From the NCBI RefSeq assembly GCF_023100905.1, contig NZ_CP064686.1, forward strand, positions 992,001-1,056,000: DNA of 64,000 bases. The letters are read 5' to 3'. The notes under the pieces are model-generated. The model worked only from the letters and a program-made list of their open reading frames with translations. It was not told the DNA's origin and did not search any database. How positions within the stretch are numbered: position 1 is the first letter of the stretch; each line of letters opens with the position of its first letter. The DNA comes from Bradyrhizobium sp. 4. Lineage in GTDB: Bacteria; Pseudomonadota; Alphaproteobacteria; Rhizobiales; Xanthobacteraceae. Below, in pieces: positions 36,598-46,176 of the stretch. Made by a program: the position numbers and the translations under genes.

Positions 36598-38577
36598 ATG
36601 TCTGCGACAAAAATCATCTGGCACCAGGTGATCCTGGTTTGCCTAGTCGCGTTCACCTTCCTGTGGGCAGCGACCGAATGGACCGCTTTTCAGCTTGCGT
36701 TCCAGCCACAGCTTGGACCGGCTTGGTTCAGCTTAGGGAGCTGGCCCGTCTACCAGCCGTTTGCCTTCTTCATCTGGTGGTTTGAATTCGACGCTTATGC
36801 GCCCACGATATTCCTCCAGGGGGGCGCCATTGCCGGGAGCGGTGGGATCGCGGCAGTCGCTGCCGCAATGATGCTTTCGGTCTTGCGCGCGCATGAGGCT
36901 CGCGATGTCACGACTTACGGATCAGCGCGTTGGGCCGATACGCGCGAGGTCAAACGGGCGGGGCTGCTAGGCAACGATGGCCTTGTGCTCGGGCGTCTTG
37001 ATGGTCGATATCTTCGCCATGATGGGCCTGAGCACGTCCTCTGCTTTGCGCCTACCCGTTCGGGCAAGGGAGTCGGCCTGGTCATTCCAACTCTTTTGAC
37101 CTGGCCGCGCTCGGTGATCGTCCACGACATCAAGGGTGAGAATTTCCAGTTGACCTCGGGATGGCGCGCGCGCCTTGGCGATGTAATCTTGTTCGACCCG
37201 ACAAACGCGGCAAGCGCCGCCTACAATCCCCTTCTTGAGATTCGCCGTGGTGATTGCGAAGTACGAGACGCGCAAAATGTCGCGGATATCCTGGTCGATC
37301 CCGAAGGGGCGCTCGATCGCCGCAATCATTGGGAAAAAACCAGCCATTCTCTGCTTGTCGGCGCTATCCTGCATGTCCTCTACGCTGAAGCTGACAAGAC
37401 ACTTGCCGGGGTTGCCAGATTCCTTTCGGACCCGTGCCGCCCGATCGAGGCCACCCTGAATGCGATGCTTGCGACCCCTCACCTTGGTGATCGCGTCCAT
37501 CCCGTCGTCGCTTCAGCTGCGCGAGAGCTGCTCAACAAGAGCGAGAACGAGCGGTCGGGCGTGCTGTCGACCACAATGAGCTTCTTGGGCCTTTATCGCG
37601 ACCCGGTTGTCGCTAAGGTCACCGCGCGGAGCGATTGGCGCATTTGCGATCTCGTCGACAGACCGCAGCCCGTTTCACTCTACCTCGTCGTGCCGCCATC
37701 CGACATTGTCCGCACAAAACCCCTGATGCGGCTCATCCTCAATCAGATCGGACGGCGCCTGACCGAGAGCCTGGATCCCGACCGGCGCCGTCAAAAGCTC
37801 CTCCTGATGCTCGACGAGTTTGCAGCTCTGGGCCGCCTCGACTTTTTCGAGAGCCAGCTTGCCTTCATGGCGGGCTATGGCATTCGCAGTTTCCTGATCA
37901 CTCAGAGCTTGAATCAGTTAGAACGCGCCTATGGGCCGAACCACGCGATCCTCGACAATTGCCACATCCGGATAGCCTTCTCCACAAATGACGAGCGCAC
38001 CGCTAAGCGCGTCTCGGATGCGCTGGGGACCGCGACCGAACTGCGCGCCATGAAAAACTATGCCGAGCATCGCTTAAGCCCCTGGCTTGGACACTTGATG
38101 GTGAGCCGCCAAGAGACGTCCCGTCCGCTCCTGACGCCTGGCGAAGTCATGCAGCTCTCATCGAAAGAGGCGATCGTGATGGTGTCGGGCCTCCACCCGC
38201 TGCGTGCCACCAAGGTTCGTTACTACGAGGACCCGCAATTTCAGAAGCGCATCTTCAAGCCGGCTACAGCAGGAACAATTCTCTTGTCCTCGCGCCCGGA
38301 TGAGGACGGGTCAGGGCACCCACCCCCTGCGCCCTCGATCGAACTGCTTGCGACTCGGCAGCGAAAGCGCGGCGATCCGAACGGGGGGCTGCGGCGCGAG
38401 CTAGAATTGCCGCAGCACGAGGAGATCGAAATCAAGGCACCGCTCGCGGAACATGAGTTCGATGCTGGTCCCGATGAGCCCGACGCAGATGCGGTCCAGG
38501 CACAAGCGCTAAGCCGCGCAATGCAGGGGTTAGCGCGCGCGACCAGCCTCGACCCTGACGATGGCATGGACCTCTGA
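36598..38577 (+). CDS. traG: Type IV coupling protein TraG/VirD4
   Basis: 659 residues. Two N-terminal membrane segments (residues about 10-30 and 75-100) precede the ATPase. Walker A is PTRSGKGVGL, and Walker B is LLLMLDEFAALG, followed by RSFLITQSLNQLERAYG. It connects the relaxase-DNA complex to the trb channel. An acidic Pro-rich C terminus is typical. The next gene starts 17 bases before its stop. Intact. Confidence 0.93.
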   Translation: MSATKIIWHQVILVCLVAFTFLWAATEWTAFQLAFQPQLGPAWFSLGSWPVYQPFAFFIWWFEFDAYAPTIFLQGGAIAGSGGIAAVAAAMMLSVLRAHEARDVTTYGSARWADTREVKRAGLLGNDGLVLGRLDGRYLRHDGPEHVLCFAPTRSGKGVGLVIPTLLTWPRSVIVHDIKGENFQLTSGWRARLGDVILFDPTNAASAAYNPLLEIRRGDCEVRDAQNVADILVDPEGALDRRNHWEKTSHSLLVGAILHVLYAEADKTLAGVARFLSDPCRPIEATLNAMLATPHLGDRVHPVVASAARELLNKSENERSGVLSTTMSFLGLYRDPVVAKVTARSDWRICDLVDRPQPVSLYLVVPPSDIVRTKPLMRLILNQIGRRLTESLDPDRRRQKLLLMLDEFAALGRLDFFESQLAFMAGYGIRSFLITQSLNQLERAYGPNHAILDNCHIRIAFSTNDERTAKRVSDALGTATELRAMKNYAEHRLSPWLGHLMVSRQETSRPLLTPGEVMQLSSKEAIVMVSGLHPLRATKVRYYEDPQFQKRIFKPATAGTILLSSRPDEDGSGHPPPAPSIELLATRQRKRGDPNGGLRRELELPQHEEIEIKAPLAEHEFDAGPDEPDADAVQAQALSRAMQGLARATSLDPDDGMDL

Positions 38578-39010
38578 GTGGGACAAATCGGTGAAAAAGG
38601 TTCAGCTCAGTATCTACCTTGATCCGCAGACATTCAGGACCCTTGATGTCTTCGCGGAGCGTCGTGGCCAGCCCAAGTCGCTGGTCGCAGAGGCCGCGAT
38701 CGCGTCATTTCTTTCGCCTGACGATTCCGACCGACGCGAGGCGGCTATTGCCAAGCGGCTGGATCGGGTCGCGCGGCTGCTCGAGCGTCTCGAACGCAAT
38801 GACAGCATCACGCTCGAGACGCTCGCCTTGTTCGTTCGCTTCTGGTTGACATCGGTGCCGGCATTACCAGAACAATCCAGTCCAGCCGCTCGCGCCAAAG
38901 GCGCCGAACGTTATGATCGATTCGTTGAAGCGCTTGGCCGAAGGCTTTCCAGTGGATCAAGCGTTCTGAAAGAGGTGAGCTTCGATTCGAATGCCGCAAT
39001 TCCAGAGTAA
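38561..39010 (+). CDS. Ribbon-helix-helix (CopG-like) protein linked to traG
   Basis: 149 residues with an N-terminal ribbon-helix-helix (KKVQLSIYLDPQTFRTLDVF, then LVAEAAIASFL) and a helical C terminus with ETLALFVRFWLTSVPALPE. It overlaps traG, the usual arrangement before trbB. Either ATG 38561 or GTG 38591 could be the start. It probably binds DNA near the transfer genes or acts as an accessory to the relaxosome. In relatives trbB follows at once; here 10.7 kb of cargo separates them. Confidence 0.85.
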   Translation: MAWTSEWDKSVKKVQLSIYLDPQTFRTLDVFAERRGQPKSLVAEAAIASFLSPDDSDRREAAIAKRLDRVARLLERLERNDSITLETLALFVRFWLTSVPALPEQSSPAARAKGAERYDRFVEALGRRLSSGSSVLKEVSFDSNAAIPE

Positions 39011-39603
39011 TTCAACAACCGCCCGAGTGGGCGGACGATGCAGGACTACAAGGGAATTTGCAAGGGTGCTCGCGCCGAGTAACGCCGCAAACAACGATAA
39101 GGCCGAATCGAACGGTGCGAGCGCGTTAGATCGGAATCGACGGCAGATATCTGAGGGGTAGCAGCCGCATGACATGAATGCTGAAATGTGAAGGGAGTTG
39201 AGGCGACGCCCGGCCCCATCGAGCTGCCGCTCAATGGAGTAACGCTGCTTGCTTGAGCAAGGGGAAGCGTAATCCAGAGTTCTGGAAGGTCTTCTCAATG
39301 GTCGCCCTACCAGTTTTTGCGAATTGCATTGCAGGTCCTCTGTGTTAGCAGTCCACCTTGTACCGTCTTAGTGTGCGAACATCCTGTCGAAAAATGCGAG
39401 CGCGTGCATTGCCCTTCAGCAAACTGATGCGACGTTGTCCGTTTACGTCAGATTGCAATCGGGCATCGCCTGAGACCGCATGCAATATGTTTCCACAATT
39501 CCAGAGGAACGGAACTAAATCATCCTCTTTCGATCGAAGGGACAACTGCGCCAAGAGAAGCACATTGGCTTGGAGCCGTTGAATGAGACCCAATTCCCCC
39601 GAG
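39011..39603. other. Unassigned start of the cargo insertion
   Basis: No supported gene. A 12-base string, CAATTCCAGAGG or similar, occurs at about 38997 and 39495, which may be a trace of rearrangement, but it is short. Confidence 0.35.
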
Positions 39604-39951
39604 ATGGCGACGATGGCCAAGCATTCTCACACCAAGATCAATCTGATCAGCTCTCTGGCCTCACGACAAGACGGCGTTACGCAAGCAGAGTTGCGCAACG
39701 CCACGGGATGGAAGCTTGTCCCGATGCCCCTGATCACCAAGCGGTGCAAGATGAAGCTGATTACCAAACGTGCGAAGGGCAACGTCACTCGCAAGAATGG
39801 TAAGATCGCCAGCAAGAGCGGCCACTTCGCCACGTACTACATGATGGCGCATCATTCGACTACAGCAGTAACCGGAGCGACTACCGACACAGTAGGCAGA
39901 AAGCCGTATCCCTCAATGCATAAGCGAAGCGATGCGGAAAACGCGTCATGA
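39604..39951 (+). CDS. Possible DUF3489-like small protein
   Basis: About 115 residues from ATG 39604. The first half (TKINLISSLASRQDGVTQAE, then LRNATGW) resembles the winged-helix start of DUF3489 proteins, common in Bradyrhizobium. The second half is unusually Lys/Arg-rich (RKNGKIASKSGHF) and does not match the family, so the gene may be altered or recombined. Confidence 0.4.
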   Translation: MATMAKHSHTKINLISSLASRQDGVTQAELRNATGWKLVPMPLITKRCKMKLITKRAKGNVTRKNGKIASKSGHFATYYMMAHHSTTAVTGATTDTVGRKPYPSMHKRSDAENAS

Positions 39952-40034
39952 GCCAAAGACCTGCAGGGCATTGCGCAGCTATCCGGACAACGAGGCTTGG
40001 CTATTGCCGCTTGTCGCGCCGGCTATCCCGCTTC

Positions 40035-40540
40035 GAAGGAACGCGGAAAAACGTTATAGCCCATTTCGATGCCAATGCCGAAATAGTGAAGCTCGGGTCG
40101 CTCGCGGAAACAACGCAGCACAGCTTTGACGTCTTGAGAGTCGATTTCCCTAGATTCTATTTCAATGTTCAGAACGCGCCGCCTCTCGCTCGCTACCGAA
40201 ACGCGATCGGCTTCACGGCTTCTTTGTCCGATCAGGTCGGAACGGCCGTATGGGCGTCTAAGGCCGCACTGTGCAACTTGCCGCGAGCGCTTTGCGGCGA
40301 ACTGATCCGCCGAAGCGTTCGGGTAAACGCCGAGAGTTCGAGCCTCATCGAAAGTCCGCTGTTTAGAAACATCGGCATTTCCGAGGCCAGCGTGCAAGAC
40401 CGCCGAACGGTCCCGGTGGAGCAGATAGCCGCGAAACACTTCGGAAAGCCACGGAAGATCGCGGCGCGTGAGCTTCCTCGCTTTCGGCGACGCATCCTAC
40501 ATCACCGGCAGCGACGTCGCTGTCGATGGCAGACGCACAC
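40035..40540 (+). pseudogene. Short-chain dehydrogenase/reductase relic
   Basis: One frame retains SDR landmarks: FNVQNAPPLARY, GFTASLSDQVGTAVW-ASKAA (the YxxxK region with Tyr replaced by Trp) and LIRRSVRVNAESSSLIESPL. The next frame has the C-terminal SFLAFGDASYITGSDVAVDG. The N-terminal TGxxxGxG nucleotide-binding part is missing and a frameshift lies near 40455. Nonfunctional. Confidence 0.75.
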
Positions 40541-40656
40541 AGCCCTGAGTCCAACCAGCCCCCATGGGCTCGAAGAGCCCCCGTGAGAGTCATCCGTCAT
40601 CCTCTACACCAGTTGCAGTGCAACGCTCGGATACTCACAATGTGCAGAAGAAGAGA

Positions 40657-41640
40657 ATGAGAAAAATCGTTAAGGCAGCCGCCGTACAGATCAGCCCCGT
40701 GTTGTACAGCCGAGAGGGGACAGTCGAGAAGATCACCAGAAAGATTCGCGAATTGGGCAAAAAGGGGGTGCGTTTCGCCACGTTTCCCGAGACCATCATT
40801 CCCTACTACCCGTATTTCTCGTTCGTCCAGCCGCCCTTCACGCTTGCCAAGGAGCATCAGAGGCTGCTTGAGCAGTCCCTTACGGTACCCTCTGCGGAGA
40901 CGCATGCGATCGGTGATGCGGCCAAGGACGCCCAAATGGTCGTTTCGGTCGGCGCCAATGAGCGGGACGGAGGATCGATCTATAACACTCAGCTCCTGTT
41001 CGATGCGGACGGCACGCTGATCCAGCGTCGCCGCAAGATCACCCCCACCTATCATGAGCGGATGGTCTGGGGCCAAGGCGACGGTGCCGGCCTTCGCGCC
41101 GTAGACAGCGCCGTTGGCCGGATCGGCCAGCTTGCGTGCTGGGAACATTATCTCCCGCTGGCAAGATACGCCTTGATTGCCGATGGCGAGCAGATCCACT
41201 CCGCGATGTACCCCGGCTCGATCTTCGGCCCTCTTTTCTCCCAGCAAACGGAAGTGAGCACCCGACAGCATGCCCTTGAATCGGCCTGCTTCGTCGTCAG
41301 CGCAACCGCATGGCTCAACGCCGACCAACAAGCCCAAATTGCCAACGACACGGGCGCTGCTATCGCTCCGATTTCGGGCGGTTGCTTCACCGCTATCGTT
41401 GCCCCCGATGGCCAATTGATAGGCGAGCCCCTGAAGGAAGGTGAAGGAGAGGTGATTGCCGATCTCGACTTCATCGAAATCGACGGGCGCAAGAGGGTGA
41501 TGGATGCAAGCGGTCACTACAGTCGCCCTGAACTGATCAGCCTGCTGATCGACCGGACACCTTCTTCGCACGTCCATCAACGGATTGTTCCTCCCAGGAG
41601 CGGGGCGACTAGCGGCCATCACGGCGAGGCCGTGCTCTGA
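40657..41640 (+). CDS. Nitrilase
   Basis: 327 residues of the nitrilase branch proper. The Glu-Lys-Cys triad is visible: Glu in FPETIIPYYPY, Lys in RRRKITPTYHERMVWGQGDG, and Cys in GQLACWEHYLPLARYALIAD. These match bacterial nitrilases that turn nitriles directly into carboxylic acids plus ammonia. ATG 40657 was chosen because the protein then starts directly with the family's first strand (KAAAVQISPV). It is intact though lying among relics. The substrate (aryl, aliphatic or cyano-hydroxy nitrile) cannot be read from sequence alone. Confidence 0.9.
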   Translation: MRKIVKAAAVQISPVLYSREGTVEKITRKIRELGKKGVRFATFPETIIPYYPYFSFVQPPFTLAKEHQRLLEQSLTVPSAETHAIGDAAKDAQMVVSVGANERDGGSIYNTQLLFDADGTLIQRRRKITPTYHERMVWGQGDGAGLRAVDSAVGRIGQLACWEHYLPLARYALIADGEQIHSAMYPGSIFGPLFSQQTEVSTRQHALESACFVVSATAWLNADQQAQIANDTGAAIAPISGGCFTAIVAPDGQLIGEPLKEGEGEVIADLDFIEIDGRKRVMDASGHYSRPELISLLIDRTPSSHVHQRIVPPRSGATSGHHGEAVL

Positions 41641-42185
41641 CGCCGCTTGAGAGCTAATGGTCGTCCCCGCCAGGGCCGGAGATTGGTGCATCCCGGCTTC
41701 GACCCGAACGACCGGAGATACAGGTAATCGTCCGAGAGTCGCATCTGCAAAGAAGGAGCTAGTTTGCAGCAGGGCCCATGCGGCCGCTCGCACGATCCAG
41801 ACCGATTCTCTATTGGAGAAATGCCGAGCTGCGGAGCCTCGCCGAGGCCTTCAGCCTACAGCGCACCTCGTCACTGCAGCGGCAAGTTCGCTTCAGGTGT
41901 TCGAACTGTTACGCTGACCGCCGCATCGCCCATCCTTGCAGCGCCCCGCCTCGAGATCTGAATGTTGCCTCGCTGATCGCTCATATCGCAAGGCCACATT
42001 GTCACCGCGAGACGCCTCGTCATGGCAGGTCTTTCCCAGTGGCGCCCAGCGGCGGGGGAGATCAGGTCCAGGCAATCCTCGCCGGGAAGCTGGCGGCTGA
42101 AGGTGAACGCGGAGCCAAGCTATGGTGAACTCTATGCGAGGGCATCCAGCATCCTGCTAACACGAGCCCCATTGTTAGGAATTCC
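41641..42185. other. Unassigned region after the nitrilase
   Basis: Only short overlapping frames. 41778-42128 (+) contains a FRCSNC segment but no second cysteine pair in a convincing spacing. No terminator or known repeat seen. Confidence 0.35.
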
Positions 42186-42380
42186 ATGGAAGACGGTAGA
42201 ACCAGACTACTCGACGAGAAGGTGCCCACTCTTGCGCGCAACGATTCGGACCCAGTCGCGCGGCTTGAGCGCTGGGCCAAAGAATACGAAAATGGTGTCC
42301 TCGACCCGCCTCCAGACGCAATGAAGATTCATAACTGCCGCCGCACGGTGCTCCGGGAGGCGCCGGCACGCTCTGAGTAA
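42186..42380 (+). CDS. Hypothetical 64-residue protein
   Basis: Starts MEDGRTRLLDEKVPTLARND, charged and probably helical (PVARLERWAKEYENG). It is short and has no recognised domain. Codon pattern and a clean single frame make it plausible but not proven. Confidence 0.4.
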   Translation: MEDGRTRLLDEKVPTLARNDSDPVARLERWAKEYENGVLDPPPDAMKIHNCRRTVLREAPARSE

Positions 42381-42425
42381 ACAACCGCAGTTTCAGGGCG
42401 CAGTATCCAGGCCTATGCTGGCCGG

Positions 42426-42600
42426 ATGGAGCAAACAGTACTTTTCAGGTGCCCACGCACAGGTACGAACGTGCAGCACCTGCTGACGGCACTGGAGCAG
42501 ATCGGTCCCGACACTCATCTGCCGCTCGTTTGTCTGGCATGCTCCTCGGTCCATTCGTGAATGCCTCCACCGGCAAGCTGCTCGGCGGCCGCAGTGCTTC
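42426..42600 (+). pseudogene. Small zinc-ribbon protein, one-base deletion
   Basis: ATG 42426 reads MEQTVLFRCPRTGTNVQHLL and goes on to PLVCLACSSVHS-stop at 42560. The other frame continues VNASTGKLLGG. Known Bradyrhizobium proteins of this type have CPxTG...CxAC..HFVN..TGKLLG in one frame. Restoring one T (CATTTCGTG instead of CATTCGTG, near 42554) would repair it. Confidence 0.6.
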
Positions 42601-42772
42601 CGAAGTGCGGTCAGGGCGGTCGACTGGGCAAGATCCGGGTGCTCACTCCGGTTTGGGTGCGCATCCTTTCCCAACTAGTTCGTGTATCGTCCCTGGAAAA
42701 TTCAACGCCTTGGAGGGGTGATGCTTGCTGCCGCTGCAGGCATCGCAGTCGACCTCGCTGCCGGGCTCTTCG

Positions 42773-42988
42773 TCAAGCTTCGCCAGCATCGGAGAAGGCG
42801 CTCCCGGCTGGCACGGTGCGGGGCAGCGGCAGCGTGCGTTGAAGATTGCGGCTGGCCGGCGAAGCTTTGCCCAGCTTAGCATCGTATTTCTCGGCGAGCA
42901 CCAGAAGCCGCTTTCGCGTGAACGGGTCGGCCTTAGCGGCCAGATCGCGGGCCCGCTGTGCAAAGGTCCTGTAGAACTCGCCATCCAT
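42773..42988 (-). CDS. Conserved Bradyrhizobium-type 71-residue protein
   Basis: Starts MDGEFYRTFAQRARDLAAKA and continues with DPFTRKRLLVLAEKYDAKLG, a pattern I associate with short hypothetical proteins repeated in Bradyrhizobium genomes. GAGG lies seven bases before the ATG. Helical and basic; function unknown. Confidence 0.65.
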   Translation of the reverse strand: MDGEFYRTFAQRARDLAAKADPFTRKRLLVLAEKYDAKLGKASPASRNLQRTLPLPRTVPAGSAFSDAGEA

Positions 42989-43154
42989 GATGTGGCCTCA
43001 CTCAACGATACCAGGATTGCACTTAAGTACATCGACGGCTCCGACGTCAAGGCGGGCGAGCAAGGTGGACCTTTCGAAGAAGTTCTGCCACGAGCCTGTA
43101 GCAGCCGATCTGGCGCAAGTAAGCTCGCCGTCTGCAGGGGCAATTTGCATCTCA

Positions 43155-43349
43155 GTCCTCCATCGGATCCGGAAGCGATGCCCGGAGTGCGCAGGACCAA
43201 TGGATCTCCTGGCTCGCGAGGACCGGCACAACGAGCGCTACGGCTGCAGCCATGGCGAGGGGGACCCGCTACGCGATCCACCGCCCGACAGTGGGGCCGA
43301 CAGTTCCCCTGAGGCCCTGACAAGTGAGTGGTCGCACTGGGCCTGCTGA
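43155..43349 (+). pseudogene. Possible relic of a zinc-ribbon small protein
   Basis: The frame reads KRCPECAGPMDLLAREDRHN, then ERYGCSHGEGDPL, similar to short zinc-ribbon proteins of Bradyrhizobium, but only one cysteine of the second pair is left and no good start is seen. Confidence 0.3.
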
Positions 43350-43895
43350 TACGTTTCAACAGCCGTAGGACGGGCTCGACGCGCGGCACGCGAACGGTTG
43401 TAAGTCCTATCGCACGCTGGTGATGCATGCCGGAAATGGGTGAGGCGCAGGTGTATTTGGTCGCGCGCATGAGCTGGTGCTCTTCTTACGAGGCGCATCA
43501 CCCCACAGGGAATAAGGCCGGTGCGTCCGCGCGGGTCGTTCGCGACCTCGAGGGCGTCATCTAGGTTGCGCCTACGCCTCTTTTTGAATCGGTAAGTTTG
43601 TCGATTTGAAGTAAGGGTGCACGCACCGTCCGCGAAATCGCGCGTCTGTCGGCGACCTGACGGTCTAGAGGGTCAAGAGGCTACGAGACGTCTGCCGCTG
43701 GTCTTTAGGAATCCGCCGTTTCTTTCTTTCGGTACGCCAGACTGCGACCAGAATGTCCCCGCGGTTGAAGCGGCATGCGGTCTCGGCCCATTTGTCGTGC
43801 GTCATCGCAGGGCGATTCATCCGTTTCGACCACATCCAGACCATGCGCGTGCAAGCGCGGGCAGTGTGCGGTCGCAGAAAGAAGGAAGCTGGAGT
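43350..43895. other. Unassigned region upstream of the second ribbon-helix-helix gene
   Basis: No supported gene. The frame that leads into the next gene is open from 43617 but has no ribosome-binding site until GAAGGA at 43881. Confidence 0.35.
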
Positions 43896-44558
43896 ATGCA
43901 GATTAGCGGCGGGCGCCGGGAAGAACCGAGCTCAAGTCGGAATGAAGCTGAGGTGGACGCGCAGCCGAGTCCAAGCGAAGCCCAGCAGACCAAAAAGATA
44001 ACGATTCAACTTTCTGAGTGCATTTTCCAGCAACTCCAAGCAGCGACTGACTGCCCTGGTATGGACAAGAGCGCCGTCGTCGAGGCGGCTCTTGCACGCT
44101 CACTGGATCCGGCGCCGCCTATAGAGGGTCTTGTTTACGACGCGATCGAGCGAACGAACGAGCAGGTGCTCAGTCTGCGGACGGACATTGCGGTGATCGC
44201 GGAAATAGTGGCTCTCCATGTGCGATACCACCTCACGCTGACGCCGCCGATGCCGCCATCCAAGCAGGACGAGGCGTGCGTACTCGGGCTCGAGCGCTTC
44301 CAGGCTTTTGCCGAGCAGGTCGATCATCGCGTACGGTTTGGTCGGCCCTTGCTGCAGGAGGCAATTGATAGCTCGGGAAATTCCAGCCGATCCGGGCTTG
44401 AAATGGGCGGCGGAGCGTCACACGCCGTTCCACGAGCGTCAGTTGAAGAAGAACCCTACTGTGTGGCCGTCGTAGGTGAAAGCTCAGACGCGGGTGCTGT
44501 CGCCGAGGAGGGCGGCAGCAATATCCACTTTCGACAGCTGCCAAACGCCTTCTGTTAA
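43896..44558 (+). CDS. Second ribbon-helix-helix protein, paralogue of the traG-linked one
   Basis: 220 residues from ATG 43896. Residues about 35-70 hold a ribbon-helix-helix (KKITIQLSECIFQQLQAATD, then SAVVEAALARSL). The following helices (EIVALHVRYHLTLTPPMPPS) align with ETLALFVRFWLTSVPALPEQ in the protein at 38561-39010. The two are thus diverged members of one family, about 5 kb apart. It has an extra N-terminal arm and a longer tail. It may come from a second conjugative element that has otherwise been lost. The MFS gene starts inside its 3' end. Confidence 0.7.
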   Translation: MQISGGRREEPSSSRNEAEVDAQPSPSEAQQTKKITIQLSECIFQQLQAATDCPGMDKSAVVEAALARSLDPAPPIEGLVYDAIERTNEQVLSLRTDIAVIAEIVALHVRYHLTLTPPMPPSKQDEACVLGLERFQAFAEQVDHRVRFGRPLLQEAIDSSGNSSRSGLEMGGGASHAVPRASVEEEPYCVAVVGESSDAGAVAEEGGSNIHFRQLPNAFC

Positions 44559-45957
44559 AGCCGGTGGCCGCGTTTCGAGCAACACGCGCAACGATGCCGC
44601 TGGGCTGATATCAGGCGAGAAGCCGGTCAACCGGGGTTGGAGCTGGCGGATCATCTCTTGCGTGTTCCTTCCCTTTGCCGCGGGATATTATCTTTCCTAC
44701 CTGTTTCGGATGATCAACACGCTCATTTGTGACCGCCTCGCCTCGGAACTGGAGCTTGGTACGGCCGATTTGGGGCTGTTGGGCTCGATCTACTTTCTAG
44801 TCCTTACCGGCAGCCAGATTCCGATGGGCATGCTCTTGGATCGCTTCGGTCCGCGCCGAGTCCAGGGTGCGCTCTTGCTGCTGGCTGCCGCAGGTGCTGC
44901 GCTTTTCGGATCATCGAGTGGATTTCTGTCGCTTCTGATTGCTCGCGCGATGATAGCATTCGGCACCGCAGCTTCCCTCATGTCTGGCCTGAAAACAGTC
45001 GTGCTCTGGTTTCCGAGAGACCGCGTGGCGCTCATCAACGGCTGTATGATCATGCTGGGTGCACTGGGCGCGGTAACGGCAACCGCACCAGCCGAGGCAT
45101 TGCTCAACTGGATAGGCTGGCGCGGTCTATTTGAGGTGCTTGCCGCATCCTGTGCCTCCGCGGCCGCTTCGATCTATTTTTTGGTTCCAGAGCATGAGTC
45201 AACTGCGAAGAGCCCTCCAGCGACAGTCAGCTTGAAGACCGTCTATACGGATGGGCGGTTCTGGAGAATTGCGCCGATTTCTTCAACATGTATCGGGTCG
45301 GCGTGGGCCCTGCAGTCCTTGTGGGCAGCGTCCTGGCTCAGCGATGTGGAAGGGTTGGATCGAACAAGCCTTGTCACACAATTGCTCGTCATGGCGATAG
45401 CCCTAAGCGTTGGCGCATTGCTGCTCGGCATGGTCGCCGATTCGCTGCGCCAGCATGGCAAGAAAATTGAAACGTTGCTCGCAATCATAGCTGCTGTGTT
45501 CATTGCAGCCGAACTCGCGCTGATATTGCATCCGCCATTCCCGTCGCTACCGTCCTGGATCATTGTGGCGGTGGTCGGATCAGCAATCGTCCTCAGCTAC
45601 GCGATCATCGGAGATTACTTCCCGTCCCAACTGATCGCGCGCGCAAACGGCGTACTCAACGTTCTGCATTTCGGGTGGGCTTTCGTCGTCCAGTACGGGA
45701 CGGGCTTAATTCTAGAGCAATGGCCGGTAAAGGACGGACACTACCCCTCGATCGCGTATCAGACGGCGTTCGGCATCAATGTTGTGCTGCAGCTGGTCGC
45801 CCTGATCTGGTTCTTCGCCCCTTGGCTCAAAGAGTTGAATTGGAAATCTGAGATCGTCGTCAAGCGCAAGTCGACGGGCCAAAGCAGGTCAGTTCACGTC
45901 ATGATCCCGAGCGCCGAATTGGGGCACCTTGAAACCGATCAAGATGTGGAGTGGTGA
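44476..45957 (+). CDS. MFS transporter
   Basis: 493 residues with about 12 predicted membrane segments starting near residue 57 (IISCVFLPFAAGYYLSYLFR). The MFS signature between helices 2 and 3 is GMLLDRFGPRRVQGALLLLA. Helix 5-6 and 11-12 spacing is normal. The start is unsure: GTG 44476 lies inside the preceding gene and gives a long cytoplasmic leader. Substrate unknown; it resembles general nitrate/sugar-phosphate-like MFS permeases only loosely. Confidence 0.82.
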   Translation: MKAQTRVLSPRRAAAISTFDSCQTPSVKAGGRVSSNTRNDAAGLISGEKPVNRGWSWRIISCVFLPFAAGYYLSYLFRMINTLICDRLASELELGTADLGLLGSIYFLVLTGSQIPMGMLLDRFGPRRVQGALLLLAAAGAALFGSSSGFLSLLIARAMIAFGTAASLMSGLKTVVLWFPRDRVALINGCMIMLGALGAVTATAPAEALLNWIGWRGLFEVLAASCASAAASIYFLVPEHESTAKSPPATVSLKTVYTDGRFWRIAPISSTCIGSAWALQSLWAASWLSDVEGLDRTSLVTQLLVMAIALSVGALLLGMVADSLRQHGKKIETLLAIIAAVFIAAELALILHPPFPSLPSWIIVAVVGSAIVLSYAIIGDYFPSQLIARANGVLNVLHFGWAFVVQYGTGLILEQWPVKDGHYPSIAYQTAFGINVVLQLVALIWFFAPWLKELNWKSEIVVKRKSTGQSRSVHVMIPSAELGHLETDQDVEW

Positions 45958-46122
45958 ACTCGGCCTTTGCCTGACTTCCCACCTCGTCGGTCTACAGGCG
46001 CGTCAAGAACGTCCGGCCGACTGATTGGCTTAGAAGCTCCAAACAGCTGGTCCGATATGCGACATGCGTCGCAAGGTCGACAGCAATGATACGAAAAATG
46101 CGTAATATCAATGAGCGCTGGC

Positions 46123-46138
46123 TGGCATGCGACTTGCT
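46123..46138 (+). promoter_or_regulatory. Sigma-54 (RpoN) -24/-12 promoter
   Basis: TGGCATGCGACTTGCT matches the consensus TGGCACG-N4-TTGCW with a single mismatch and exactly ten bases between the GG and GC pairs. It lies 39 bases before the ATG of the thioredoxin/TPR gene. No TGT-N10-ACA NifA site was found in the 160 bases upstream, so the activator is unknown. Confidence 0.8.
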
Positions 46139-46176
46139 GTTGTTTTCCGCAGAGCCAGGTAAAGCGAATTTGAGCA

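Noticed and set aside
42643..43470. 275-codon minus-strand frame
   Set aside because: It overlaps the better supported 71-residue gene in another frame and is low-complexity Pro/Ser/Arg sequence.
45960..46122. NifA upstream activator site (TGT-N10-ACA) before the sigma-54 promoter
   Set aside because: No exact match; TGTGGAGTGGTGAACT near 45944 fails at the last half-site.
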